From Melioribacter roseus (lineage in GTDB: Bacteria > Bacteroidota > Ignavibacteria > Ignavibacteriales > Melioribacteraceae): a stretch of 5,936 bases of DNA. The notes below the pieces were generated by a model. That model worked only from the letters and a program-made list of their open reading frames with translations. It made no database searches and had not been told where the DNA came from. Positions within the stretch are counted from its first letter, which is position 1. Each line of letters begins with the position of its first letter. A program made the position numbers and the translations under genes. Location: assembly GCA_020724325.1 (NCBI GenBank), contig DYHC01000135.1, positions 1 through 5,936 of the forward strand, given 5' to 3'. Shown here piece by piece: positions 1 to 5,936 of this stretch.

Positions 1-630
1 ATTATTCCTTACGAAAAGGAAAGTGATAAATATTTTCCGAATTGGCATCTTGTTGCAGAAAAACTGGTGCAGTCGGAGGAATATTACATCGGCTTTTATA
101 GTGCATTAGATATTCATAGTCTTGTAACACAGCCATCGCTTTCTGAACAGATTGTCACTAAAAAACAATTTACGCCCAAAAATCAATTGATCAAGAAAAT
201 TAAATTTGAATTCATAACGTACAATGAACAACGCTTCTTTGGTTTTGAGAAAATATGGATAGATGATTTCAATAAAGTCTTCTGTAGTGATATTGAAAAA
301 ACAATTATAGATTGTCTGTATAAACCGAATTATTCTGGTGGTATTTCTGAAATAATCAAGGCAATTAAAAAAAGTCATGAACAAATCAATCTCGAGAAAA
401 TGCATTTGTATCTTGAAAAATTTGATACGCAAGTTGTTCTAAAACGGCTGGGTTTTATTCTGCAGTATCTTAATCAATTCGATTCGCTAAAAAATAATAT
501 TAAACCTAACGTTAGTAACTCATATACGCTTCTCGATCCTTCGCTTCCTAAGTCCGGCAAGTACTGTTCTGAGTGGAAAATAATTGACAATGTTGGAATT
601 GAATCTGCAATTAAATCTTTATTAACATAA
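1..630 (+). CDS. abiEi: AbiEi-type antitoxin / transcriptional regulator (5' end outside window)
   Basis: The reading frame is open from base 1 and ends at TAA 628-630, giving 209 residues. The true start and the N-terminal winged-helix DNA-binding domain expected for this family lie left of the window, so an internal GTG at 67 should not be taken as the start. Family hallmarks are seen in order: SPYEK-like entry PYEKESDKYF (3-12), YYIGFYSALDIHSL (28-41), FFGFEKIWI (79-87), the SDIEKTIIDCLYKP segment (96-109) matching the usual S-D-x-E-[KR]-T-hh-D-C, GGISEIIKAI (113-122), KRLGFILQYL (148-157), and YTLLDPSLPKSG (175-186) near the end. In characterised AbiE systems this protein represses its own promoter and neutralises the AbiEii nucleotidyltransferase (type IV toxin-antitoxin). 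Here it is uninterrupted and 4 bases upstream of abiEii, the normal bicistronic order. Family assignment is by motif recall, not by a search. Confidence 0.85.
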   Translation: MIPYEKESDKYFPNWHLVAEKLVQSEEYYIGFYSALDIHSLVTQPSLSEQIVTKKQFTPKNQLIKKIKFEFITYNEQRFFGFEKIWIDDFNKVFCSDIEKTIIDCLYKPNYSGGISEIIKAIKKSHEQINLEKMHLYLEKFDTQVVLKRLGFILQYLNQFDSLKNNIKPNVSNSYTLLDPSLPKSGKYCSEWKIIDNVGIESAIKSLLT

Positions 631-634
631 ATCT

Positions 635-1471
635 ATGATACGTCCTGGTGAAATACAGAGCATTGCCTCTAAACTTGGTCTTAGAGATACACAAATTGAA
701 AAAGACTATGTAATTGGGTGGGTGTTAAAAGGAATTGCTGAACAAAAAATTCTTAAAGCGCAATTGATTTTCAAAGGTAGTACTGCACTAAGAAAAATAT
801 ATTTCCAGGACTATCGGCTTTCTGAAGATTAGGATTTTACATTTAGTGGAGATGTTCTTAAAACCGAGGAAATAAAAAAACAATTTGATGAATTGATTAA
901 ATGGGTCTATGCTGAATCGAGAATCACTCTCAAGATTCAAGATGAAACACAGCATCAAACTGGCAATTATAATTTTTATTTAACGTTCACCGGTCCATTA
1001 GGCGGCAAAGGAGAAAATAAAAGTATCAAAGTAGATGTTAGCAGCGATGAATTAATATGTGATAAACCTGAACAAAAAGACATTTGTAATGAATATACAG
1101 ATATAGTAGATAGATATAAAATTTTATCTTATTCATTATCGGAAATCATAACTGAGAAAATGAGGTCTTTGATGCAAAGAACAGCTCCTAGAGATATTTA
1201 CGATTTATGGTACATTTTTGCAGAAAATGGCAGCAATATCGAAGACTATATCTTTGATTTCCAGCGAAAGACGGAATACAAAAAATTAGATCATAAACAG
1301 CTTGTAAAAATAATTTCAGCTAAAGAACAAGCGTTTAAGAAGCAATGGGAAACTCAGTTAGTGAATCAAATAAAAAATATTCCGGATTTCGATGTAGTAT
1401 GGCGAGAGCTGCGGAAGCATTGGCGCAGATTTGAAAAATTTCTGGACGATTCTAAACCTAAAAAGAAATAA
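635..1471 (+). pseudogene. abiEii: AbiEii/AbiGii-type nucleotidyltransferase toxin, interrupted by in-frame TAG
   Basis: ATG 635 opens a frame that would encode 278 codons to TAA 1469-1471, a normal length for the family, but codon 66 (830-832) is TAG. Motifs flank and survive the stop: FKGSTALRKIYF (46-57, motif I with G48-S49), RLSED (61-65) then stop then DFTF (67-70), which is the motif usually read as SED-[IL]-D with two metal-binding aspartates, SIKVDVSSDE (130-139, third acidic residue D134), and EIITEKMRSLMQRTAPRDIYDLW (from 170: K175, R182, R186-D187, D190). Intact homologues transfer nucleotides (tRNA for the MenT relatives) and arrest growth until neutralised by AbiEi. As written, only a 65-residue peptide is made. 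The downstream open part (a TTG at 893 could start it) lacks motifs I and II and should be inactive. A single T-to-A change at 831 (TTG Leu to TAG) would explain the lesion. A sequencing error or readthrough cannot be excluded. Confidence 0.88.
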
Positions 1472-1549
1472 ATTTTACCCTTGACGGTCTAGCTTACATG
1501 TTTTTGAAATGGGGTTGATCCAAAAGTAATTTTTCTTTTAAATATAGCC

Positions 1550-1593
1550 CACAGATAAAACTGATTAAACTGATTTTCGCGGATTTTAAGATT
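1550..1593. repeat. Short GATT-periodic element between abiEii and the coiled-coil gene
   Basis: Two perfect adjacent copies of AAACTGATT (1558-1566, 1567-1575) sit inside a longer run in which GAT(T) recurs at 1554, 1563, 1572, 1582 and 1590 (spacings 9, 9, 10, 8), with a GC-richer TTCGCGG just before the fourth unit. I recall similar CAGATTAAACTGATT...CGCGGATT strings as dispersed intergenic repeats in Bacteroidota/Ignavibacteria genomes, but only one copy is in this window, so the dispersed nature is inference. Apart from this element, the 286-base interval 1472-1757 shows no convincing gene, tRNA or hairpin-plus-T-run terminator. Confidence 0.45.
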
Positions 1594-1744
1594 GAACAAT
1601 TACTTTTCGGTCTACTCTGATTAGCAATAAGACAGATTAAAAGAATAATAATAGCGGCTATAACAGCGAAGGAAGTTGTATGTAATTTTTTTATCACCTA
1701 TTTTAAATAAGATGCAAAAAGCAAATCAATAAAAATATTATTTT

Positions 1745-1750
1745 AGGAGG
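1745..1750 (+). promoter_or_regulatory. Shine-Dalgarno AGGAGG for the coiled-coil gene
   Basis: A perfect AGGAGG lies 7 bases before ATG 1758. It fixes the start of the 348-residue protein and shows that this organism uses anti-SD pairing at least for some genes, which is not the rule in many Bacteroidota. Confidence 0.8.
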
Positions 1751-1757
1751 CGATAGT

Positions 1758-2804
1758 ATGACGGAACAAATATCTGAAAAAAGCACTAAAACCCAAATTT
1801 TACAAGCATACAACGAAGCTCTTGCAAAGTTAAAAGAAGCTAAGCAAGAAGATCGAAAGTCTGAAAAGAAAAAAGAGGAAGAAGTTAAAATTGTAAAGCA
1901 AGCATCGGAGTATTCAGTAGAAAAGATTGTAAATAATATTGGCTCCGCTAAAATTGAAATAATTAGTTCATTAGACAAAATTAGCGAGAAGTTAACCGCC
2001 GAATATAAAAAACTGGAAATGCTTCAAAAAGCTTGTGAATTAGAATCGAGTTATTTGAAAGATGTATATGATATTAAAGTGGAGGCAGATACACTTTCGG
2101 CTCTGCTTCTTACTCAGAAAGAAAAAAAGCTTAGTTTTGAATTAGAGATCGAAAAGAAGCAGAATGAATTTGATGAAGAAATATCTCGAAAGAAATTGCA
2201 GTGGAAACTTGAACAGGAGAATTATGAAAGTCAGAAGAAAGAAAGGGACGCACAAGTAAAAAAAGAAAGAGAGCGCGAGGAAGATGAGTATAGTTATAAT
2301 TTACAGCTTAGGAGAAAAAAAGAAGCTGATGAATATACCGAACAAAAATCGAAACTTGAAAAGGAATTGGTTGATAAGCGCATTGAAGCAGAGAAAGATT
2401 TAAATCAGCGGGAATTAATTGTTGCATCGCGGGAAAAAGAATTTGCAGAACTTAAATTAAAAGCGGAAAAACATCCTTCAGAAATTGAAAAAGCGATTAA
2501 AGAAACAGAAAAATCGGTTTTGGAAAAAATTGAATATAAGTATAAACACCAATCGGATCTGGTTCAAAAGGAAATTGAAGGAGAAAGAAATTTAAATAAA
2601 CAGATAATTCTTTCGTTAGAAAATAAAATTAAAGAGCAGAATGAACAAATTAAGCAGCTTTTACAGAAAGTAAATGAATCCGGACAGCAGGTACAAACTA
2701 TAGCTATAAAAGCTATTGAATCTACTTCTGGAAGTTCTACTGCTCAAAGATTTTTTGTGCAAAGTGAAAAGCAGATCGAGCAGCAGACGAAGGGTAAAGA
2801 ATGA
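1758..2804 (+). CDS. Highly charged coiled-coil protein of unknown function (348 aa)
   Basis: The start is secure (AGGAGG 7 bases upstream) and the stop is TGA 2802-2804. The protein has no signal peptide or membrane segment, so it is probably cytoplasmic. Nearly all of it is predicted helix: Glu/Lys-rich with long heptad-like stretches, for example 119-235 and 242-312. It contains a single proline (P240, in EKHPSEIEK), one cysteine (C93) and one tryptophan (W149). Less repetitive islands may be the conserved parts: ASEYSVEKIVNNIGSAKIEI (49-68), YDIKVEADTLSALL (104-117), the strongly charged KKEREREEDEYSYNLQLRRK (168-187), and QVQTIAIKAIESTSG (311-325) before a polar tail. I recall similar 'hypothetical' proteins with an ERDxxxKKEREREEDEYxY core and a QVQxxAxKAIE tail in several bacterial phyla, but know no function. 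Flanking gaps of 286 and 223 bases suggest it is transcribed alone. Database names such as myosin-like or TolA-like would reflect composition only. Confidence 0.9.
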   Translation: MTEQISEKSTKTQILQAYNEALAKLKEAKQEDRKSEKKKEEEVKIVKQASEYSVEKIVNNIGSAKIEIISSLDKISEKLTAEYKKLEMLQKACELESSYLKDVYDIKVEADTLSALLLTQKEKKLSFELEIEKKQNEFDEEISRKKLQWKLEQENYESQKKERDAQVKKEREREEDEYSYNLQLRRKKEADEYTEQKSKLEKELVDKRIEAEKDLNQRELIVASREKEFAELKLKAEKHPSEIEKAIKETEKSVLEKIEYKYKHQSDLVQKEIEGERNLNKQIILSLENKIKEQNEQIKQLLQKVNESGQQVQTIAIKAIESTSGSSTAQRFFVQSEKQIEQQTKGKE

Positions 2805-2874
2805 GATTATACTGTTGTGAAAAACTTGATGATTAAAAAAAGTGTAAAAAATTCTGTGTAATTGGATTCATTAA

Positions 2875-2986
2875 AAAGTACTTAAATACTCAATAAATTT
2901 TCAATAGTGTATTATTGTAAATGTAATTTGGGATAAAAAATAATATCACTATTTTCCTTATAGTAAAAGTACTATAAAGAAAGTAC
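2875..2986. repeat. Three AAAGTAC copies in the leader of the sigma factor gene
   Basis: AAAGTAC occurs at 2875-2881, 2966-2972 and 2980-2986. The first is part of the palindrome AAGTACTT (2876-2883), and the last two are 14 bases apart. An imperfect inverted repeat (AATACTCAAT 2885-2894 with ATAGTGTATT 2904-2913, 8 of 10 pairing) lies between. The region is very AT-rich, so chance matches are possible. No convincing -35/-10 pair or TAnnTTTG-type Bacteroidota promoter could be fixed in 2805-3027. Confidence 0.3.
2958..2977. promoter_or_regulatory. Perfect 8-bp inverted repeat upstream of the ECF sigma gene
   Basis: TTATAGTA (2958-2965), loop AAAG, TACTATAA (2970-2977) form perfect arms. The site lies about 50 bases before the sigma factor start and 13 bases before an AGGAG (2991-2995). 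It could be an operator for a dimeric regulator or a weak RNA hairpin in the leader. It has no T-run directly after it and is A/T-rich, so a terminator is unlikely. The role is inferred from position only. Confidence 0.4.
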
Positions 2987-3027
2987 AGAAAGGAGAATCA
3001 GTTCGGTAATAAAATAGATGGTTTAAT

Positions 3028-3579
3028 TTGGTTATTGACGAAAATAAATTATCCACACTCTATCCGCTGCTTAAAGCAAAAGATGAAGATGCCATTAAAG
3101 AATTTTTCTTAATAATGCAGCCTCATATTTTTTATTTCTTATACAGATTTACAAGTAAAAGAGAAATAGCTGAAGATCTAACACAAGAAACATTTGTCAA
3201 ATTCTGGCTTTCTTTAGATTCTTTAGACCCTTCCCGGTCTTGCAAATCCTACTTATATAAAATAGCCAGAAACTTAGCATTGAATTATATTGAGAGAAAC
3301 CCTGTTCAAACAACTATAGGAAATGATGAATCATTATTGGTTAGACTAAGCTCAATTACTCAGGAGGACCTGGATGCTACCTTCTTTATGGATGATTTTC
3401 AAAAAGCAATAAATACTTTGCCAGAAAGATGCAAAGCCACTTTTCTACTAAGCCGCTTTTCAGGTTTTAATTATTCAGAAATCGCCGAAGTTTTAGGAGT
3501 TTCCATCCATACCGTAAAAAATCAGATGAATAAAGCATTAGCCGTTCTTCGTAAAAGGCTGAGAAATTATCTCGACTAA
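3028..3579 (+). CDS. ECF-type RNA polymerase sigma-70 factor (Bacteroidota FecI/SigW-like)
   Basis: The protein is 183 residues, the normal size for ECF factors. Region 2 spans about 24-92 with FYFLYRFTSKREIAEDLTQE (35-54), TFVKFWLSLD (55-64) and SYLYKIARNLALNYIER (74-90), the -10 recognition and core-binding segment. A variable linker follows (93-121), then region 4 (about 122-182) with INTLPERCKATFLL (128-141) and a helix-turn-helix YSEIAEVLGVSIHTVKNQMN (149-168) for the -35 element. It is followed after 63 bases by its FecR-like anti-sigma and then a TonB-dependent receptor, so it most likely drives that receptor's transcription. The start is uncertain: TTG 3028 is the only usual start codon that keeps region 2 complete, since the frame is closed by TAA at 3007-3012. 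The AGGAG at 2991 is too far away to serve it. An ATG at 3018 is one base out of frame and stops after two codons. Confidence 0.93.
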   Translation: MVIDENKLSTLYPLLKAKDEDAIKEFFLIMQPHIFYFLYRFTSKREIAEDLTQETFVKFWLSLDSLDPSRSCKSYLYKIARNLALNYIERNPVQTTIGNDESLLVRLSSITQEDLDATFFMDDFQKAINTLPERCKATFLLSRFSGFNYSEIAEVLGVSIHTVKNQMNKALAVLRKRLRNYLD

Positions 3580-3642
3580 TTTCAAATCTGCATAGTAGTT
3601 TTTCTTTCCCCATGTGTATTATTGTTGACAAAACTGAAAAAT

Positions 3643-4728
3643 ATGTTAAAACTTCCCAAACAGATCGATTATCACTTTCTTGTTCGTGTATTGAACGACG
3701 AAATTACGCCTGAAGAAAAAGAATATTTTGAATCTTGGCTCTCCGAATCTGAAAAGAACAGAGAGGTTTTTGGAGAAATAACTTTTCTTTGGGATAAAAT
3801 AGGTTCTGTTCACTCAATTACATTGCCGGACCCTTTGGTTCAATGGGAAAAGATAGCAAGCAAAGTAGCTTTATCGAACACTAAGACTGATACAAGAATT
3901 TTAGAAAAAGATTCGAAAATAATTCAAATAGAAAAATTTAACGAATCATTCCGGAAAAGAATTTTCTCAAGTAATATTATTAAAGCTGCAGCTGTTGTTG
4001 CGGTAATTGCTGTCTCTTCATTTTTCCTTTTCTATTTGGACCAGAAAATAAATCATGATATTGTACAATCTTCAGAACAAATCAAAATGTATGAAGCTGT
4101 TGCCAGGAAAGGAGAGAAAATTGAATTAAGTCTTTCAGATGGTTCTAAAATTTTAGTTAACTCGGATAGTAAATTAATTTATCCAAGCCAGTTCAATCCA
4201 AAGTTTAGAGAAGTGGAACTTAATGGTGAAGCATATTTTTCTGTTGCTTCCGATTCCCTAAAACCATTCAAAGTGAAATGTGGAAATACTATTACAGTTG
4301 TAAAAGGTACTGAGTTTAACATCAGGAATCGCAAAAACACTGTAAGGGTGGTTGTTGCCGAAGGTTCTGTTGATACGTACACTCCTAATTCGAATATTGC
4401 TTACAAACTTAAAAAGGGCGATATGGTTTTTTACAACAACCAAACAGGATACGCCGAGCAGCGTAAAGTTGATTTAGAAAAGCACCTCGCTTGGAAAAAC
4501 GGTAAGCTGATTTTTGACAGAACTAAATTATACGATGTTATGGAAGAGATTGAAAGGTGTTTTAATGTCGATGTTAAATTTGCAGATGCAGCTCTTATGC
4601 AAAAATCTCTAACAGGTGTTTTTGAAACGAATTCTATCGATAGAATACTCTCCGTTATCAGTCTGGCTTTAGATATCCAAATTCTTCATAATGGAAGAAA
4701 CATAGTGATAAAAAATATCGGAAGTTGA
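3643..4728 (+). CDS. FecR-family anti-sigma factor / transmembrane signal transducer with DUF4974 C-terminus
   Basis: With ATG 3643 the product has 361 residues. TTG 3622 or 3625 would add 7 or 6 residues, but the family usually begins close to the motif here starting IDYHFLVRVL, so I prefer ATG. Domains in order: cytoplasmic sigma-binding N-terminus about 8-54 (LVRVLNDEITPEEKEYFESW, then the FLWDKI segment), one membrane helix about 112-132 (NIIKAAAVVAVIAVSSFFLF), periplasmic FecR domain about 153-246 (RKGEKIELSLSDGSKILVNS, REVELNGEAYFSVA, FKVKCGNTITVVKGTEFNI, VVVAEGSV), and a DUF4974 domain about 288-358 (LIFDRTKLYDVMEEIERCF onward). In the FecIRA paradigm it holds the sigma factor at the inner membrane and is triggered through its periplasmic C-terminus by the STN domain of the receptor encoded 29 bases downstream. 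No Shine-Dalgarno sequence is visible before it. Confidence 0.93.
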   Translation: MLKLPKQIDYHFLVRVLNDEITPEEKEYFESWLSESEKNREVFGEITFLWDKIGSVHSITLPDPLVQWEKIASKVALSNTKTDTRILEKDSKIIQIEKFNESFRKRIFSSNIIKAAAVVAVIAVSSFFLFYLDQKINHDIVQSSEQIKMYEAVARKGEKIELSLSDGSKILVNSDSKLIYPSQFNPKFREVELNGEAYFSVASDSLKPFKVKCGNTITVVKGTEFNIRNRKNTVRVVVAEGSVDTYTPNSNIAYKLKKGDMVFYNNQTGYAEQRKVDLEKHLAWKNGKLIFDRTKLYDVMEEIERCFNVDVKFADAALMQKSLTGVFETNSIDRILSVISLALDIQILHNGRNIVIKNIGS

Positions 4729-4746
4729 TGGAAAAATAATTTTCTT

Positions 4747-4753
4747 AGGAAAG
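4747..4753 (+). promoter_or_regulatory. Ribosome binding site (AGGAAAG) of the receptor gene
   Basis: AGGA ends 7 bases before ATG 4758 and supports that start, which also places a good signal peptide at the N-terminus. It lies in the 29-base gap after the fecR stop, consistent with co-transcription. Confidence 0.55.
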
Positions 4754-4757
4754 ACCT

Positions 4758-5936
4758 ATGAAGTTAAACAAATTAATTTCGATTCTGCTGCTCTTTGTAT
4801 TCTCTTTAATTACTCAAGCTTCCTATTCACAAATTGAAAACAGCAGCTCTGAAGAAGAGATATTCAAAGAAGACGATTTAGACATTCTTAACGATTTGTT
4901 ATTGAAATACCAAATCGCCGGTGCTCAATCTGCACGTAATATTAGGTCTGCATTGAATACATACCTTTCTCTGCAGTTTTTTGAAGCTAATCTTAAAGAT
5001 ATTATCAAAGAAATTTCCAGATCAAAAAAAATTAATTTTATTTTTGATGACGAACTGCTAAACATCGAAAATGTGAATTTCTATTGCGATGAACGTCCTC
5101 TCTACGAAGTGCTGAACGGTCTGCTTAGTCCTCATAATATCAGTTTTTATGAATTTGAATACGCTCAGATTACATTAGCAAAACAGATCAAAATTGATGA
5201 GAGAACCGGAGGAATAAGGGGCAAGATTAAGGATAATACTGGCGAGATACTTATAGGTGCAAACGTATTGATTAAAGATTTGGGAATTGGGTGCATGAGC
5301 GATAACAAAGGTAATTATCAATTGCGCAATATTAAACCGGGCGAGTATACTCTTGAAGTTTCTTACATTGGTTATGAAAAAGTATCAAGAAAAATAAAAA
5401 TTACATCCGGTCAAATTCTCGAAATAAATTTTGTATTAAATTCAACTTCCTTTTTAATTGGAGGAATTGAAGTAATTGGCGCATCGGATCTTCTGCCTTC
5501 AGACGTTACAACAAAGACAACAATTACAAGCGGAGAAATTGAGCACTTCCAGGCATCGAGCATAAAAGACGTTCTTGATCTTGTCCCTGGCGTGCAGAAA
5601 ACCGATAATCCGGGTCTGGGTAAAACTACTCAAGTTGCTTTGAGAGGAGATGAGGGGGATAATTTAAGTGCCTTCGGTACGCTTGTTATTATTGACGGCA
5701 CTCCGGTTTCAAACAACGCTAATCTTCAATTCGAAAGAGCTTCTGGTGCTACTTTTGGCACTTCCAATCTTAAAGGGAGTGTAGACCTTAGAACTATTCC
5801 CGCAGATAATATCCAGAACTTAAGCGTAATTACAGGGCTTCCTTCTGTGCGGTACGGAGATGTTACCTCGGGTGTAATCAATATAAAAACTAAGATTGGT
5901 GCTTCTCCTAATAGATTCAAATTCAAAAACAATCCT
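4758..5936 (+). CDS. TonB-dependent outer-membrane receptor with STN and CarboxypepD_reg-like domains (3' end outside window)
   Basis: The frame from ATG 4758 is open for 393 codons to the right edge, so the beta-barrel is missing from the window. A signal peptide spans 1-24 (MKLNKL, hydrophobic 6-18, likely cut SYS|Q). An acidic stretch follows (26-46, nine Asp/Glu, one Lys). Next is an STN (secretin/TonB short N-terminal) signalling domain about 69-142 (LSLQFFEANLKDIIKEIS, INFIFDDELL, YEVLNGLLSPHNISFY), then a CarboxypepD_reg-like beta-sandwich about 152-227 (GIRGKIKDNTGEILIGANVL, GNYQLRNIKPGEYTLEVSYI). A possible TonB box is GGIEVIGAS (235-243). The plug is about 249-378 (IKDVLDLVPGVQ, VALRGDEGD, LVIIDGTPVSNN, IPADNIQNLSVITG, VRYGDVTSGVINIKTK). 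It imports a substrate using TonB energy, and the STN links it to the adjacent FecR/ECF pair. The ligand (siderophore, glycan or other) cannot be inferred. No SusD-like gene is visible. Confidence 0.93.
   Translation, partial: MKLNKLISILLLFVFSLITQASYSQIENSSSEEEIFKEDDLDILNDLLLKYQIAGAQSARNIRSALNTYLSLQFFEANLKDIIKEISRSKKINFIFDDELLNIENVNFYCDERPLYEVLNGLLSPHNISFYEFEYAQITLAKQIKIDERTGGIRGKIKDNTGEILIGANVLIKDLGIGCMSDNKGNYQLRNIKPGEYTLEVSYIGYEKVSRKIKITSGQILEINFVLNSTSFLIGGIEVIGASDLLPSDVTTKTTITSGEIEHFQASSIKDVLDLVPGVQKTDNPGLGKTTQVALRGDEGDNLSAFGTLVIIDGTPVSNNANLQFERASGATFGTSNLKGSVDLRTIPADNIQNLSVITGLPSVRYGDVTSGVINIKTKIGASPNRFKFKNNP

Noticed and set aside
106..432. Minus-strand reading frame opposite abiEi
   Set aside because: It is antisense to well-conserved AbiEi motifs, rich in Phe/Ile as expected for the shadow of a Lys/Glu-rich gene, and has no ribosome binding site or family resemblance.
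893..1471. A separate gene starting at TTG 893
   Set aside because: It is in the same frame as, and continues the AbiEii homology of, 635-829. It has no initiation signal and lacks motifs I and II, so it is the downstream part of the broken toxin gene.
1481..1510. TTGACG at 1481 as a -35 promoter element
   Set aside because: No acceptable -10 hexamer occurs 16-19 bases downstream.
1494..1697. Minus-strand 67-residue reading frame with GTG start and a hydrophobic N-terminus (AVIAAIIILLICLIA)
   Set aside because: It lies in an otherwise empty interval and could look like a small membrane peptide. However, its C-terminal half is simply the translated GATT-periodic repeat, the composition is erratic, the start is GTG with only a weak AGGTG overlapping it, and I recognise no family.
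1703..1978. Minus-strand reading frame overlapping the start of the coiled-coil gene
   Set aside because: It is a Ser/Phe/Leu-rich mirror of the Glu/Lys-rich coiled coil, and the + strand gene has a perfect AGGAGG start.
5726..5932. Minus-strand reading frame inside the receptor gene
   Set aside because: It is antisense to clear plug-domain motifs (IPADNIQ, VRYGDVTSGVINIKTK).

Overview
This window looks like chromosomal DNA from the Bacteroidota/Chlorobiota/Ignavibacteriota (FCB) group. It is AT-rich and lysine/isoleucine/asparagine-rich. Its right half carries a trio typical of that group: an ECF sigma factor, an anti-sigma factor of the FecR + DUF4974 type, and a TonB-dependent receptor with an N-terminal STN domain and a CarboxypepD_reg-like domain. 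Clear Shine-Dalgarno sequences before two genes (AGGAGG at 1745, AGGA at 4747) and a GATT-rich intergenic repeat make an Ignavibacteria-like or related lineage somewhat more likely than Bacteroidales, but that is inference. All recognisable genes are on the + strand.

Left part (1-1471): an AbiE-type toxin-antitoxin / abortive-infection locus. The antitoxin abiEi runs in from beyond the left edge and ends intact at 630. The nucleotidyltransferase toxin abiEii starts 4 bases later but is cut by an in-frame TAG at 830-832. That codon lies exactly between the two aspartates of the metal-binding SED-x-D motif. The frame then stays open to the natural stop at 1471, so the lesion is a single recent nonsense change, a sequencing error, or (speculatively) a recoded codon.

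Middle (1472-3027): a 286-base intergenic stretch holds a short element of GAT(T) units spaced 8-10 bases apart. A well-initiated gene follows for a 348-residue, highly charged, almost proline-free coiled-coil protein of unknown function. A 223-base AT-rich leader then contains an 8-bp perfect inverted repeat and three copies of AAAGTAC just upstream of the sigma factor gene.

Right part (3028-5936): a sigma / anti-sigma / receptor cell-surface signalling cassette. In the known model, the outer-membrane receptor binds its substrate and its periplasmic STN domain signals to the C-terminal domain of the FecR-like inner-membrane protein. That protein then releases or activates the ECF sigma factor, which transcribes the receptor operon. 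The receptor gene runs off the right edge after 393 codons (signal peptide, STN, CarboxypepD_reg-like domain, most of the plug), so its substrate cannot be told from this window.
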